DNA of 64,000 nucleotides, taken from positions 310,001-374,000 of the forward strand of contig CAYFKJ010000005.1 of the NCBI GenBank assembly GCA_964343605.1. Direction: 5' to 3'. Positions 53,023 to 62,354 of this stretch are shown here, one piece after another. Within the stretch, counting starts at the first letter, position 1; each line of letters opens with the position of its first letter. Origin of the DNA: CAYFKJ01 sp964343605. Its GTDB lineage: Bacteria > Pseudomonadota > Alphaproteobacteria > UBA2966. The notes under the pieces are model-generated. The model saw only the letters and a list, made by a program, of their open reading frames with translations, did not search any database and was not told the DNA's origin. Made by a program: the position numbers and the translations under genes.

Positions 53023-53961
53023 ATGTCCGCGGCCTTCGCCGCGCGCCGGCGCCGGCGTTTTGAAAGGCTGATCCTGGCGGGCCTCATGATTTGTTCGACG
53101 CTTGCCATCGTCACCACCATCGGGATCGTACTCTCCCTGTTGTTCGAGGCCGTGCGGTTCTTCGAAGCCGTACCGGTTTGGGATTTTCTGTTCGGCCTGG
53201 AATGGAGCCCCCAGACTGCCATTCGCGACGACCAGGTGGGATCCTCCGGCGCCTTTGGCGCGGTCCCGATCCTGGCCGGTACCCTCATGATCAGCCTGAT
53301 TGCCCTTGTCGTGGCCGGGCCCATCGGCCTTCTGGCCGCCATCTATCTGGCGGAGTACGCCCAAGCCCGGGTGCGCGCTATCGTCAAACCCCTGCTGGAG
53401 GTGCTCGCCGGCATCCCCACCGTCGTTTACGGCTTTTTTGCGGCCCTGATCGTGGCGCCCATGCTGCGCGGCGCAGGCGACGCCTCGGGCATCGAAATCT
53501 CCTCGGAAAGCGCGCTGGCGGCCGGCGGCGTCATGGGCATGATGTTGGTGCCTTTTATCTCGTCGCTTTCGGACGACGCCATCTCGGCGGTGCCAAGTGC
53601 CCTGCGCGATGCGGCTTTGGGACTGGGGGCGACCAAATCGGAAACCGTCAAACAGGTAATCCTGCCCGCCGCGTTGCCGGGTATTGCCGGCGGTTTTCTT
53701 CTGGCGGCGTCAAGGGCCGTGGGTGAAACCATGATCGTGGTGATGGCGGCCGGTTTGGCCGCCAACTTGAGCGCCAACCCGCTCCAGGCCATGACGACCG
53801 TCACCGTGCAGATGGTCACCCTTTTGACGGGGGATCAGGAATTCGACAGCCCAAAGACCCTGTCTGCGTTCGCCTTAGGCCTGATGCTGTTCGTGGCGAC
53901 GCTCGCCATGAACGTGGGAGCGCATGCGATCGTCAAAAGGAACAGGGAACGCTATGAGTAG
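53023..53961 (+). CDS. pstC: Phosphate ABC transporter permease PstC
   Basis: A 312-residue inner-membrane permease with about six helices (LAIVTTIGIVLSLLFEAV, AVPILAGTLMISLIALVVAG, GIPTVVYGFFAALIVAPMLR and others). The coupling motif is REAALGLGATKSETV-like RDAALGLGATKSETVKQVIL, and ASRAVGETMIVVMAAG is typical of PstC. The ATG at 53023 gives a normal N-terminus. Its end overlaps pstA by eight bases. Confidence 0.94.
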   Translation: MSAAFAARRRRRFERLILAGLMICSTLAIVTTIGIVLSLLFEAVRFFEAVPVWDFLFGLEWSPQTAIRDDQVGSSGAFGAVPILAGTLMISLIALVVAGPIGLLAAIYLAEYAQARVRAIVKPLLEVLAGIPTVVYGFFAALIVAPMLRGAGDASGIEISSESALAAGGVMGMMLVPFISSLSDDAISAVPSALRDAALGLGATKSETVKQVILPAALPGIAGGFLLAASRAVGETMIVVMAAGLAANLSANPLQAMTTVTVQMVTLLTGDQEFDSPKTLSAFALGLMLFVATLAMNVGAHAIVKRNRERYE

Positions 53962-55210
53962 TCCGGCAAGCGAAACAGCCCGACGGGTGGAGGCCGGCCT
54001 GGCGCGGCGTTACCAAGCTGAACGGCGATTTCGTAATTTTGGCATCGCGGCGGTCGCGGTTGCGATCTGCTTCCTCGCCATCTTGCTGGGCAGCGTCGTT
54101 TGGAACGGCGTATCGGCATTCCGTCAGACCTTTGTGGCGCTCGACGTAGCTTTTGATGAAGGCGCCGTTTCGGCCGGCGACTACCAGGGGCTGGTCAAGC
54201 AATCGCTGAGTACAAAGTTTCCCGAGGTGAAGTCCCGGCGGGACAAGCGCCGCCTCTACAAACTCCTGAGCTCGGGCGCCGGTTACGACCTGCGCGACAT
54301 GTTGGCGGACGATCCCGGCTTGCTGAACCGGACCAAAACCGTCTGGCTGGTGGCCTCCGACGATGTCGACATGCTCATCAAGGGAAAGATCCGCCGGGAC
54401 GTGCCTGCCGCAGAACGACGCCTGAACGACAAAGACATCGGCTGGGTCGACCGACTCCTCGCTGAAGACAGGATCGAGACGCGGTTCAATTCCCGTTTCT
54501 TCACCTCGGGTGACTCGCGGGAGCCCGAGCTGGCGGGCATTCTCGCCGCCCTCACGGGCTCCGTACTCAGCCTCGCCGTGTGTTTCCTGCTGTCCTTCCC
54601 CATCGGCGTGCTGACGGCGGTTTACCTCGAGGAATTCGCGCCGCGAAACCGCCTTACCGAACTGATCGAGGTCAATATCAACAACCTCGCCGCCGTGCCC
54701 TCCATCGTTTTCGGTCTTTTGGGCTTGGCGATCTTTCTCAACGTCTTCGGCTTGCCCCGATCGGCGCCGCTGGTGGGCGGCATGGTGTTGGCGCTGATGA
54801 CGCTGCCGACCATCATCATTGCCGGACGTGCCGCCTTGAAGTCCGTTCCGCCGTCGATCCGCGAAGCCGCGCTCAGCGTCGGTGCAAGTCCATTGCAGGC
54901 CGTCTTTCATCATGCCCTGCCTTTGGCCATGCCGGGCATGTTGACGGGCACGATCATCGGCATGGCGCAGGCCTTGGGCGAAACCGCGCCGCTGCTGATC
55001 ATCGGCATGGTGGCGTTTGTCGTCGACGTGCCGTCGAGTTTCGTCGAACCGGCGACGGCGCTGCCGGTACAGATTTTTCTGTGGGCGGACAGCCCGGAGC
55101 GGGCCTTCGTCGAGCGGACCTCGGCTGCCATCATCGTGCTGCTCACGTTTCTGATCGTCATGAACTTGGCGGCAGTCGTGATGCGCCGGAAGTTTGAACG
55201 GAATTGGTGA
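53954..55210 (+). CDS. pstA: Phosphate ABC transporter permease PstA (DUF3333 type)
   Basis: A 418-residue permease. A first helix at about 30-50 is followed by a long periplasmic insert of about 130 residues (DUF3333 type, common in alphaproteobacteria), then five helices including LSLAVCFLLSFPIGVLTAVY and GGMVLALMTLPTIIIAG. The coupling motif is IREAALSVGASPLQAVFHHA, and ALGETAPLLIIGM is typical. It overlaps pstC and ends one base before pstB. Confidence 0.94.
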   Translation: MSSPASETARRVEAGLARRYQAERRFRNFGIAAVAVAICFLAILLGSVVWNGVSAFRQTFVALDVAFDEGAVSAGDYQGLVKQSLSTKFPEVKSRRDKRRLYKLLSSGAGYDLRDMLADDPGLLNRTKTVWLVASDDVDMLIKGKIRRDVPAAERRLNDKDIGWVDRLLAEDRIETRFNSRFFTSGDSREPELAGILAALTGSVLSLAVCFLLSFPIGVLTAVYLEEFAPRNRLTELIEVNINNLAAVPSIVFGLLGLAIFLNVFGLPRSAPLVGGMVLALMTLPTIIIAGRAALKSVPPSIREAALSVGASPLQAVFHHALPLAMPGMLTGTIIGMAQALGETAPLLIIGMVAFVVDVPSSFVEPATALPVQIFLWADSPERAFVERTSAAIIVLLTFLIVMNLAAVVMRRKFERNW

Positions 55211-55211
55211 G

Positions 55212-56027
55212 ATGGATGTGATGACGAGCGTTGCGCTGGAAGCGCCCGAAGCCCCAAGGACCGAAGCGCCGGCGGTCAAGATTGCGGCCCGGCGGGTCGA
55301 CGTCTATTACGACGACAAAAGAGCCCTGAACGGGATCGACTTGGATATTCCGGCAAACCAGGTGACGGCCCTGATCGGCCCCTCGGGCTGCGGCAAGTCG
55401 ACGTTCCTGCGTTGCTTCAACCGCATGAACGACGTCATCGAGGGTTGCCGGGTGGATGGCTCGATCAAGTTGGATGCCGAAGACATCTATGCCCGCGGCA
55501 TCGATGTCGTGCACCTCAGGGCGCGCGTCGGCATGGTTTTTCAAAAACCCAATCCCTTCCCCAAAACGGTCTACGACAACGTCGCCTACGGTGCCCGCAT
55601 TCATCGGCTCACCGACAGCAAGTCCCAACTGGACGATCTCGTCTCATGGAGCCTGGAGCAGGCGGGATTGATCGACGAAGTGCGCGACCGGTTGGATGCA
55701 CTTGCGACAAGTCTTTCCGGTGGCCAGCAGCAGCGCCTCTGTATCGCCCGGGCCATCGCCGTCCGGCCCGAGGTGATTTTGATGGACGAGCCCTGTTCGG
55801 CGCTCGACCCCATCGCCACGGCCAAGGTCGAGGAACTGATTGACGAGTTGAAACAAAACTACACGATTGTCATTGTGACCCATTCGATGCAGCAGGCCGC
55901 GCGGGTCTCTCAACGAACGGCATTCTTCCACCTCGGCGACCTTGTCGAACAAGGCGAGACGGAACAGATTTTCACCAACCCGCGCGACCGGCGCACCGAA
56001 GCATACGTCACCGGCCGCATCGGCTAG
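55212..56027 (+). CDS. pstB: Phosphate ABC transporter ATP-binding protein PstB
   Basis: A 271-residue ATPase. Walker A IGPSGCGKSTFLRC, the PstB-typical FNRMNDVIEGCRVDG, Q-loop VFQKPNPFPKTVYDNV, signature LSGGQQQRLCIAR, Walker B ILMDEPCSALDPIAT, H-loop IVTHSMQQAARVS. ATG at 55212 directly follows the pstA stop; 55221 is a possible later start. Fourth gene of the Pst transporter. Confidence 0.95.
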   Translation: MDVMTSVALEAPEAPRTEAPAVKIAARRVDVYYDDKRALNGIDLDIPANQVTALIGPSGCGKSTFLRCFNRMNDVIEGCRVDGSIKLDAEDIYARGIDVVHLRARVGMVFQKPNPFPKTVYDNVAYGARIHRLTDSKSQLDDLVSWSLEQAGLIDEVRDRLDALATSLSGGQQQRLCIARAIAVRPEVILMDEPCSALDPIATAKVEELIDELKQNYTIVIVTHSMQQAARVSQRTAFFHLGDLVEQGETEQIFTNPRDRRTEAYVTGRIG

Positions 56028-56056
56028 CGGCCAGAAGACCGCAGGGACAAAGAAGC

Positions 56057-56788
56057 ATGGAAAGCAGCGACCATATCGTCAAATCCTACGATGAGGAGCT
56101 CAGTCAACTCGACAACATGATCGCGGAGATGGGCGGCCTGGCCGAAGCCCAGCTCGCCGACGCTGTTCAGGCGCTGGTGCGCCGGGACATCGATTTCGCG
56201 GCGTCGGTCGTCGAGGGCGACCGCCGCATCGATGCAATGGAGACGGAGATCGACTTGTTCACCGTCCGGCTGCTCGCCTTGCGCCAGCCGCTGGCCGACG
56301 ATCTGCGGGTCGTCATCGCGGCCCTGAAGATTTCAGCCAACTTGGAGCGCATCGGCGACTATGCCAAGAACGTCGCCAAGCGGACCGGCGTGTTGGTGCA
56401 AAATCCGGCCATGGGCGGCGCCACAGGTACGATCGTGCGCATGAGCGCCATGGTGCAATCGATGATCGCCAATGTGTTGGACGCCTTCATCGCGCGCGAC
56501 GCCCAGGCGGCGGCGGACGTTCGCCTGCGCGACCAGGAAGTCGACCACCTCCACACCAGCCTGTTCCGGGAGTTGTTGACTTATATGATGGAGGATCCGA
56601 GGAACATTACGGCATGCACCCACCTCTTATTTATTGCCAAGAACGTTGAGCGCATCGGCGATCACGCCACGGGCATCGCCGAACAGGTCTATTTCATGGT
56701 GACGGGCACGATGCCGGAAGCGGAAAGGCCCAAGGGCGACGACAGCAGCGTGACCACACTCGCGCCGGCGGCGGCAAAGGACGATTGA
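56057..56788 (+). CDS. phoU: Phosphate signalling protein PhoU
   Basis: A 243-residue two-repeat helical protein that links Pst transport state to PhoR and restrains the regulon. Two copies of the metal-binding helix signature are seen: ISANLERIGDYAKNVAKRTG and IAKNVERIGDHATGIAEQV. Preceded by an AGGGACAAAG site, 30 bases after pstB and four bases before phoB. Since PhoR here lacks a membrane anchor, PhoU is the probable route for the phosphate signal. Confidence 0.96.
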   Translation: MESSDHIVKSYDEELSQLDNMIAEMGGLAEAQLADAVQALVRRDIDFAASVVEGDRRIDAMETEIDLFTVRLLALRQPLADDLRVVIAALKISANLERIGDYAKNVAKRTGVLVQNPAMGGATGTIVRMSAMVQSMIANVLDAFIARDAQAAADVRLRDQEVDHLHTSLFRELLTYMMEDPRNITACTHLLFIAKNVERIGDHATGIAEQVYFMVTGTMPEAERPKGDDSSVTTLAPAAAKDD

Positions 56789-56791
56789 GCC

Positions 56792-57481
56792 ATGGCTCCG
56801 TCCATCCTTATTGTTGAAGATGAACCGGCCCAGGTCGAGGTGCTGCGCTACAACCTCGAGCAATCTGGTTTTGACGTGATTGTCGCCGGCGATGGGGCGG
56901 CCGCCCTGGATGCGGTCGAGGACCATAGACCCGATCTCATTGTATTGGATTGGATGCTGCCGGAGGTCTCGGGTATCGAGGTCTGCCGGCGATTGCGCGG
57001 CCGCGACGAGACGCGGACATTGCCGGTGATCATGCTGACGGCGCGGGGCGAGGAGGACGACCGGGTGCGGGGCCTGGAAATCGGTGCCGACGATTACGTC
57101 GTCAAACCCTATTCTCCGGCTGAGATGATCGCCCGCATCCGCGCATTGCTTCGCCGCACCGATCCGGCTTACGACACGGAAGTTCTCCAATACGCCGACG
57201 TGACGATGGATCTGGCGGCCCACCGGGTCAGCCGCGACGGTGTGTCCCTCAAGCTCGGTCCCACGGAATTCAAGCTATTGCGGGTCTTCATGGAGCGGCC
57301 GGGCCGGGTGCTCAGCCGCGAACAATTGCTCGACTTGGTGTGGGGCAGCGGCATCTACGTCGAGGACCGCACGGTCGATGCCCACGTCGGAAGATTGCGC
57401 AAGGCCGTCAACGCGGGCGGTAAGGCCGATCTATTGAGAACCGTGCGGGGCGTTGGTTACGCGCTCGACGCTTCGGCCTGA
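56792..57481 (+). CDS. phoB: Phosphate regulon response regulator PhoB
   Basis: A 229-residue OmpR-type activator: ILIVEDEPAQVEVLRYNLEQ, phosphoacceptor D53 in IVLDWMLPEVSGIE, VIMLTARGEEDD, YVVKPYSPAEM, then a winged helix (LGPTEFKLLRVFMERPGRVL, RTVDAHVGRLRKAVN, TVRGVGYAL). It closes the phoR-pstSCAB-phoU-phoB cluster and should bind the repeats at 51846-51874. Its 3' end overlaps the convergent kinase gene by 25 bases. Confidence 0.96.
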   Translation: MAPSILIVEDEPAQVEVLRYNLEQSGFDVIVAGDGAAALDAVEDHRPDLIVLDWMLPEVSGIEVCRRLRGRDETRTLPVIMLTARGEEDDRVRGLEIGADDYVVKPYSPAEMIARIRALLRRTDPAYDTEVLQYADVTMDLAAHRVSRDGVSLKLGPTEFKLLRVFMERPGRVLSREQLLDLVWGSGIYVEDRTVDAHVGRLRKAVNAGGKADLLRTVRGVGYALDASA

Positions 57482-59241
57482 GCCGGAACCTCAGCGGTTT
57501 CCCCCGACGACGAAGGCAGATCGATCCAGAATGTCGAACCGACGCCGGGCTTGCTTTCAAACCCGATACCGCCGTTCATCATTTCAATCAGCCGTTTGCA
57601 GATGGTGAGGCCGATACCGGTTCCCTCGATGGAGGAGACCTCCGCGCCAAGGCGGTTGAAGGGTTCGAAGACCAATTCCTGTTTGTCTTCGGGAATTCCC
57701 TCGCCGCTGTCGCTCACCGACAAACGGACGCTGCCGTCGGCATTGACGCCATAGTCGAGAATGACGCTGCCGTTTTCCCGATTGTATTTAACCGCGTTGC
57801 TGAGGAGGTTCATAAGAACCTGGCGGAGGCGCGTTGCATCGGCGCGCACGAATAGCGTCTCTTCCGCCGGCGGCAGGATGACCTTGATCCCGCGGCTCGC
57901 CGCCAGTGCCCCGCCCAGCGCCAGGCAATCTTTCAGAACCTTGCTGACCGAGATGTGCTCCAAGGAGATTTCCATGTCGCCCCCCTCGATCCGGGCCAAA
58001 TCGAGTACCTGGTCGATGAGGTCGAGCAGGTGCTTGCCCGCACCGAGGATCTGGTCGACGGATTCCTGCTGCAATTCGGCCAGCGGCAGATCCTTGTCGG
58101 TATCCATCAGTTGGGCAAAGCCCAATATCGCGTTCAAGGGGGTGCGCAGTTCGTGACTCATGCTGGAAAGGAATTCGGTCTTTGCCAGGCTGGCGGCCTC
58201 GGCGGCATCCCGGGCGGTGCGTAACTCCTCCTGGATGATCAGCAAATCCGTGATGTCGTAGACCCAGGAGAGGATGGCGTCGACGCCGCCCGAAGTGTAC
58301 CTCTCCCACGTCACCCAGGCATGGAAGGTCGAGCCGTCGACGCGCCGGTACTCGACCTCCCGGTTGACGACTCGGCCGTCGCGGTCGAATTCGGCCCTCA
58401 ATCTGTCCCGCTGACCGGGATCGACATAGAACTCGGCGGCGTTTCTTCCCTTCATATCCTCGATTGTGGTGCCGAAAAGCATGGAATTGCGGTTGTTGGC
58501 GAATATGATCTCGCCGTTTTCCGTGTCGGTCATGGCGACACCGAAGGGGCTCGAGTGGAGGATTTCCCTCAAGCGCCGTTCGCTGTCGGCCACTTCAGCC
58601 ATCATCTGTTCGCGTTCGAGGGAGACGCGGACCCTTTCGAGGAAGTCGTTGTAGGTCTTGTTGGCAAGTTGGAACGTCGCCCCGGCGTAGAAGATCATCA
58701 TGAGCCCCATCACGGTGGTGATGGGCTCGCCGTGAAAAAAGAGGCCCAGCGCCAAGGGGAGGGTGCTGAGCCAGATGTAGGCGTAGCTGGACGATAGGAC
58801 GGGCGACATCCAGACGGCAGCGCCGGCGGCCTGTCCGCCGATGACGAAGGCGAGGAAAACGTGGTGAAGGATTGAGCCTTGCAACGCCAATCCCAAACCG
58901 GCGACGCCCCACAAAGCCCCGCCCAAGCCGGACCATACGGCGGAGCGGACGATGGTGCGCCGCTTGACCGCGTCGGGTGGGGGGCGGTTCCTGTTCCTGT
59001 ACCAGGAAACAAGTCTCTCAGCCGACACCACGAGCGTAAAGCCGGTCCAGATTACCAGGAGCCAAAGCGGAACCAGGTCCCGGCAGAGAAGGGCAACCAG
59101 GAGTGCGTTGATCATGTTGGCGGTCGACATGGTTGGGACGGCCGCCGCAATCTGGATGAACTGCTGGCGCCGCACTTCGGCGCCCAGCGCCGTCGGATCG
59201 TCGGGAATGCCTGGCCACAAATACCGAAGGACGGCTTTCAT
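57457..59241 (-). CDS. Multi-pass membrane PAS sensor histidine kinase
   Basis: A 594-residue kinase. The N-terminal 210 residues hold about six membrane helices (MINALLVALLCRDLVPLWLL, GLGGALWGVAGLGLALQGSI, YIWLSTLPLALGLFFHG and others) resembling a MASE-type sensor. A PAS domain follows (LHSSPFGVAMTDTENGEIIF), then HisKA with H363 in SSMSHELRTPLNAILG and HATPase (NLLSNAVKYNRENG, VSDSGEGIPEDKQELVFEPF, GTGIGLTICKRLIEMMNGG). The ATG at 59241 follows GGGAAGAGAT. No partner regulator is adjacent; it is convergent with phoB (25-base overlap), and no functional link is implied. Confidence 0.9.
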   Translation of the reverse strand: MKAVLRYLWPGIPDDPTALGAEVRRQQFIQIAAAVPTMSTANMINALLVALLCRDLVPLWLLVIWTGFTLVVSAERLVSWYRNRNRPPPDAVKRRTIVRSAVWSGLGGALWGVAGLGLALQGSILHHVFLAFVIGGQAAGAAVWMSPVLSSSYAYIWLSTLPLALGLFFHGEPITTVMGLMMIFYAGATFQLANKTYNDFLERVRVSLEREQMMAEVADSERRLREILHSSPFGVAMTDTENGEIIFANNRNSMLFGTTIEDMKGRNAAEFYVDPGQRDRLRAEFDRDGRVVNREVEYRRVDGSTFHAWVTWERYTSGGVDAILSWVYDITDLLIIQEELRTARDAAEAASLAKTEFLSSMSHELRTPLNAILGFAQLMDTDKDLPLAELQQESVDQILGAGKHLLDLIDQVLDLARIEGGDMEISLEHISVSKVLKDCLALGGALAASRGIKVILPPAEETLFVRADATRLRQVLMNLLSNAVKYNRENGSVILDYGVNADGSVRLSVSDSGEGIPEDKQELVFEPFNRLGAEVSSIEGTGIGLTICKRLIEMMNGGIGFESKPGVGSTFWIDLPSSSGETAEVPAQAEASSA

Positions 59242-59624
59242 ATCTCTTCCCGCTAGGCCGAGGGGAGCGTCTTTCTGCAATCTGAGGATACCGCCGATTG
59301 CGACGACCTGTCTCCCAAGATTACCAGCAGAAAGGTAGGTGGAACCGAGCCCGTGACGAGGCGGCGTGATGCCGGGTCTTGCCCGTGTCAACCATTCTGT
59401 TCCTGAAAGTGAGGAAAAAACGACCGGAAATCCTATTGACTCGGCTCCATCCAAGCGGGAACATCGGGGCCAATCACGCTCCAATTCGGAGGGCGCTAGC
59501 CCTCGCGATTTGGATTATTGGCCGTCGTTCGGGGGGAGCCAATTCTGGTAACCGCGGTCGAAGGCATTTTTTCTAAAGAAGCCGGCGCTAGAACCGGCAG
59601 AATCATGCAGGGAGAAAACCAATC
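59242..59624. other. 383-base divergent intergenic region
   Basis: No gene is supported. It must carry the promoters of the kinase at 57457 and of the peptide ABC operon. A perfect hairpin GAGGGC-GCTA-GCCCTC is at 59489-59504 and a shorter GCCGG/CCGGC pair is at about 59580-59598 just before the binding-protein ribosome-binding site; no confident promoter is seen. Confidence 0.6.
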
Positions 59625-61250
59625 ATGAAACTAAGAACAGTGGCCGCAACGTTGGCCATGAGCGCCGCCGTGGCGCTTTCGGCTCAGGCCAAGGAGCTCA
59701 AATTCGCCTTCCAAGGCACTTTGAACTCGTTCGATCCTTATAACCTCAACGAAACCTTCCACCTCGGCACGCAAGGCAACGTCTATGAAGGCCTGATCCG
59801 CCGCGGCGCCGACATGAAGATCGAGCCGGCGCTGGCGACGAGCTGGGAAGTGATTTCACCGACCCAATGGCGTTTCCACCTCCGCAAGGGCGTCAAGTAC
59901 CACAACGGCAATGCATTTAATGCCGACGACGTGGTGTTTTCAGCGAACCGCGCCCGGGCCGAGGGCTCGGACGTCAAGACCCGCGTGGCGGCCGACACCA
60001 AGGTCGTGAAGGTTGACGACCACACGGTCGATTTCATCACGTCCAAGCCGAACCCCATCATCCATTTCGAATGGGGCACCTGGTACATCATGGACAAGGA
60101 GTGGACCGAGGCGAACAACGCGGTAAGCCCGCAGAACGTCGGCGGCTCCGAAGAGAACTACGCCACGCGCCATGCCAACGGCACGGGCCCGTTCAAGTTG
60201 GTCAGCCACGAATCCGGCGTCAAGACGGTGTTCGAGGTCAACCCCAACTGGTGGGATAACCCCAACAAGGAGCACAACCTGACCAAGGTGGTGTTCACGC
60301 CGATCGGCCAGGACGCCACGCGCGTTGCCGCCTTGCTGTCCGGACAGGTCGACATGGCCTATCCCATCGCGGTGCAGGACCAAAAGCGGGTCGACGGCAA
60401 TGCCGGCACCTCCATGCTGGTGGGTCCGGAGCTTCGCACCATTTTCCTCGGCTTCGACCAGCATGCCGACGAACTGCTGCACTCCAACGTCAAGGGCAAG
60501 AACCCGTTCAAGGACAAGCGGGTCCGAGAAGCCTTCTTCCGCGCGATCGACATCAATGCGATCAAGAAGAAGGTGATGCGGGGGCTTTCCGAACCGTCCT
60601 CGCTGATGATTGCGCCGAGCCTGACGCCGATCAGCGCCACGCACTTCAAGCGTCTTGACTTCGATCCCGCCAAGGCCAAGCAGCTGCTGGCCGACGCCGG
60701 TTACGGCGGTGGCTTCGAGGTTGGCATGGACTGCCCCAACGACCGCTACGTCAACGACGAAGCGATCTGCACGGCGGTGGTTTCCATGCTCGCCAAGGTC
60801 GGCGTGAAGGTTAACCTTCTGGCCCAGCCCAAAGCCAAGTACTTCCCGAAGATTCTGGCGCCGAACCTCGACGTCAGCTTCTACCTGCTTGGCTGGACGC
60901 CGGGCAGCCTGGATAGCTGGAACGTGCTGCACAACCTGCACGGCTGCCCGAACCTTACCGACGGCGGCCCGATCTGGCGCAAGGAAGATCGCAACAAGAT
61001 CAGCCGCGGCAAGTTCAACATCGGCGGTTACTGCAACCCCGAGGTCGACAAGCTGACGGCCATGATCCTGAGCGAAACCGACAAGGGCAAGCGCGACGCC
61101 ATGATCGAAAAGGCGTGGGGCATGACGATCAACGACATTGCCCACATTCCGCTGCATCAGCAGGCGCTGTCCTGGGGCAAGTCCGACAAGGTCAGCCTCA
61201 AGCAACGGGCGGATAACCAGTTCGCCTGGCGCCACGTCATGATTAAGTAG
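59625..61250 (+). CDS. Dipeptide/oligopeptide-type ABC transporter substrate-binding protein
   Basis: A 541-residue periplasmic binding protein of the SBP_bac_5 family (peptides, nickel, opines). Signal peptide (AATLAMSAAVALSAQA), then LKFAFQGTLNSFDPYNLNET, NVYEGLIRRGADMKIEPALA, ATSWEVISPTQWRFHLRKGV, and the core KDKRVREAFFRAIDINAIKK. Start ATG after CAGGGAGAAA. First gene of an operon with two permeases and at least one ATPase; a hairpin terminator at 61278 would raise its expression over the rest. The ligand cannot be fixed by eye. Confidence 0.92.
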   Translation: MKLRTVAATLAMSAAVALSAQAKELKFAFQGTLNSFDPYNLNETFHLGTQGNVYEGLIRRGADMKIEPALATSWEVISPTQWRFHLRKGVKYHNGNAFNADDVVFSANRARAEGSDVKTRVAADTKVVKVDDHTVDFITSKPNPIIHFEWGTWYIMDKEWTEANNAVSPQNVGGSEENYATRHANGTGPFKLVSHESGVKTVFEVNPNWWDNPNKEHNLTKVVFTPIGQDATRVAALLSGQVDMAYPIAVQDQKRVDGNAGTSMLVGPELRTIFLGFDQHADELLHSNVKGKNPFKDKRVREAFFRAIDINAIKKKVMRGLSEPSSLMIAPSLTPISATHFKRLDFDPAKAKQLLADAGYGGGFEVGMDCPNDRYVNDEAICTAVVSMLAKVGVKVNLLAQPKAKYFPKILAPNLDVSFYLLGWTPGSLDSWNVLHNLHGCPNLTDGGPIWRKEDRNKISRGKFNIGGYCNPEVDKLTAMILSETDKGKRDAMIEKAWGMTINDIAHIPLHQQALSWGKSDKVSLKQRADNQFAWRHVMIK

Positions 61251-61277
61251 ACACGGATTACTTAATCGAGTACTTAC

Positions 61278-61314
61278 CCGGGCCCCGAGTCATTCGGGGT
61301 CCGGTTTTCTTTCT
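61278..61314 (+). terminator. Terminator/attenuator between binding-protein and permease genes
   Basis: CCGGGCCCCGA (61278-61288) pairs with TCGGGGTCCGG (61294-61304) over 11 pairs including one G-T, five-base loop, followed by TTTTCTTTCT. It should stop most transcripts after the binding-protein gene. Confidence 0.8.
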
Positions 61315-61360
61315 CAAATCCTGTTGATCGCATGAGCATTCCCATGCACATTGGCGCCAA

Positions 61361-62344
61361 ATGATAGCGCTTATTATTCGCCGCACATTCCAATCCGTCA
61401 TCGTCATGCTGGTCGTGGCCTTGCTGGCTTTTACCATGTTCCGTTACGTGGGGGATCCGGTGGCCATGATGGTGGGACAGGAGACGTCGCTTGAGGAACG
61501 CGCCGCCCTCAGGGAAAGTCTCGGCCTCAACGATCCGGTGCCGCTGCAGTTCGGCCGCTTCGTCGCCAATACGGCGAAAGGCGAGTTCGGCATCTCATAT
61601 CAGATCGGGCGGCCGGTCTCCGAACTCATCGCGGAGCGCTTGCCGGCGACGCTCGAATTATCCTTTGTCGCGGCCTTGTTCGCGCTTTTCGTGGGCATCC
61701 CCATGGGGGTCTATACGGCGCTCAAACCGGACAAGTGGCTGAGCAAAGCCTTCCTCACGATATCGCTGATGGGCATATCGTTGCCGACCTTTCTGATCGG
61801 CATCCTCCTCATCCTGCTGTTCGGCGTCATTCTCGGCTGGTTGCCGACGTTCGGCCGCGGTGAAGTCATCCAGATGGGCTGGTGGTCGACGGGCTTCGCC
61901 ACCGCCAGCGGCTGGAAATCACTGCTTATGCCGGCCTTCACGCTGGGCATGTTCCAGCTCACCCTGATCATGCGCCTGACGCGGTCGGAAATGATGGAGG
62001 TCCTGCTGACCGACTACATCAAGTTTTCCCGTGCCCGCGGCTTGACCAACCGGGCGGTGAACTTCGGTCATGCGCTCAAGAACACGCTCATTCCCGTCAT
62101 GACCATCACGGGTTTGCAGTTGGGTGCGATCATCGCCTTCGCCATTATCACCGAACAGGTGTTCCAGTGGCCGGGCATGGGCCTCTTGTTCATCGGCGCA
62201 ATCGCCACGGTCGACATTCCAATCATGGCGGCCTACCTGGTTTTGATCGCGCTCTTCTTCGTGGTCATCAACCTGATCGTCGATATTCTCTATCATGTCG
62301 TCGACCCGCGCCTGAGGGTCGACGTTCGCGGCGCCCACGGGTGA
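61361..62344 (+). CDS. Peptide-type ABC transporter permease, DppB-like
   Basis: A 327-residue permease with six helices. The N-terminal FQSVIVMLVVALLAFTMFRY and VGDPVAMMVGQETSLEERAA are DppB/OppB signatures; the large loop VSELIAERLPATLELS and the coupling motif YIKFSRARGLTNRAVNFGHA follow, and the end VDILYHVVDPRLRVD is typical. It partners the DppC-like protein 10 bases downstream. Confidence 0.93.
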   Translation: MIALIIRRTFQSVIVMLVVALLAFTMFRYVGDPVAMMVGQETSLEERAALRESLGLNDPVPLQFGRFVANTAKGEFGISYQIGRPVSELIAERLPATLELSFVAALFALFVGIPMGVYTALKPDKWLSKAFLTISLMGISLPTFLIGILLILLFGVILGWLPTFGRGEVIQMGWWSTGFATASGWKSLLMPAFTLGMFQLTLIMRLTRSEMMEVLLTDYIKFSRARGLTNRAVNFGHALKNTLIPVMTITGLQLGAIIAFAIITEQVFQWPGMGLLFIGAIATVDIPIMAAYLVLIALFFVVINLIVDILYHVVDPRLRVDVRGAHG

Positions 62345-62354
62345 CGGTTAAACC

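Noticed and set aside
59489..59504. GAGGGC-GCTA-GCCCTC as a terminator
   Set aside because: No T-run follows and it lies inside a divergent promoter region, so a regulatory palindrome is at least as likely.
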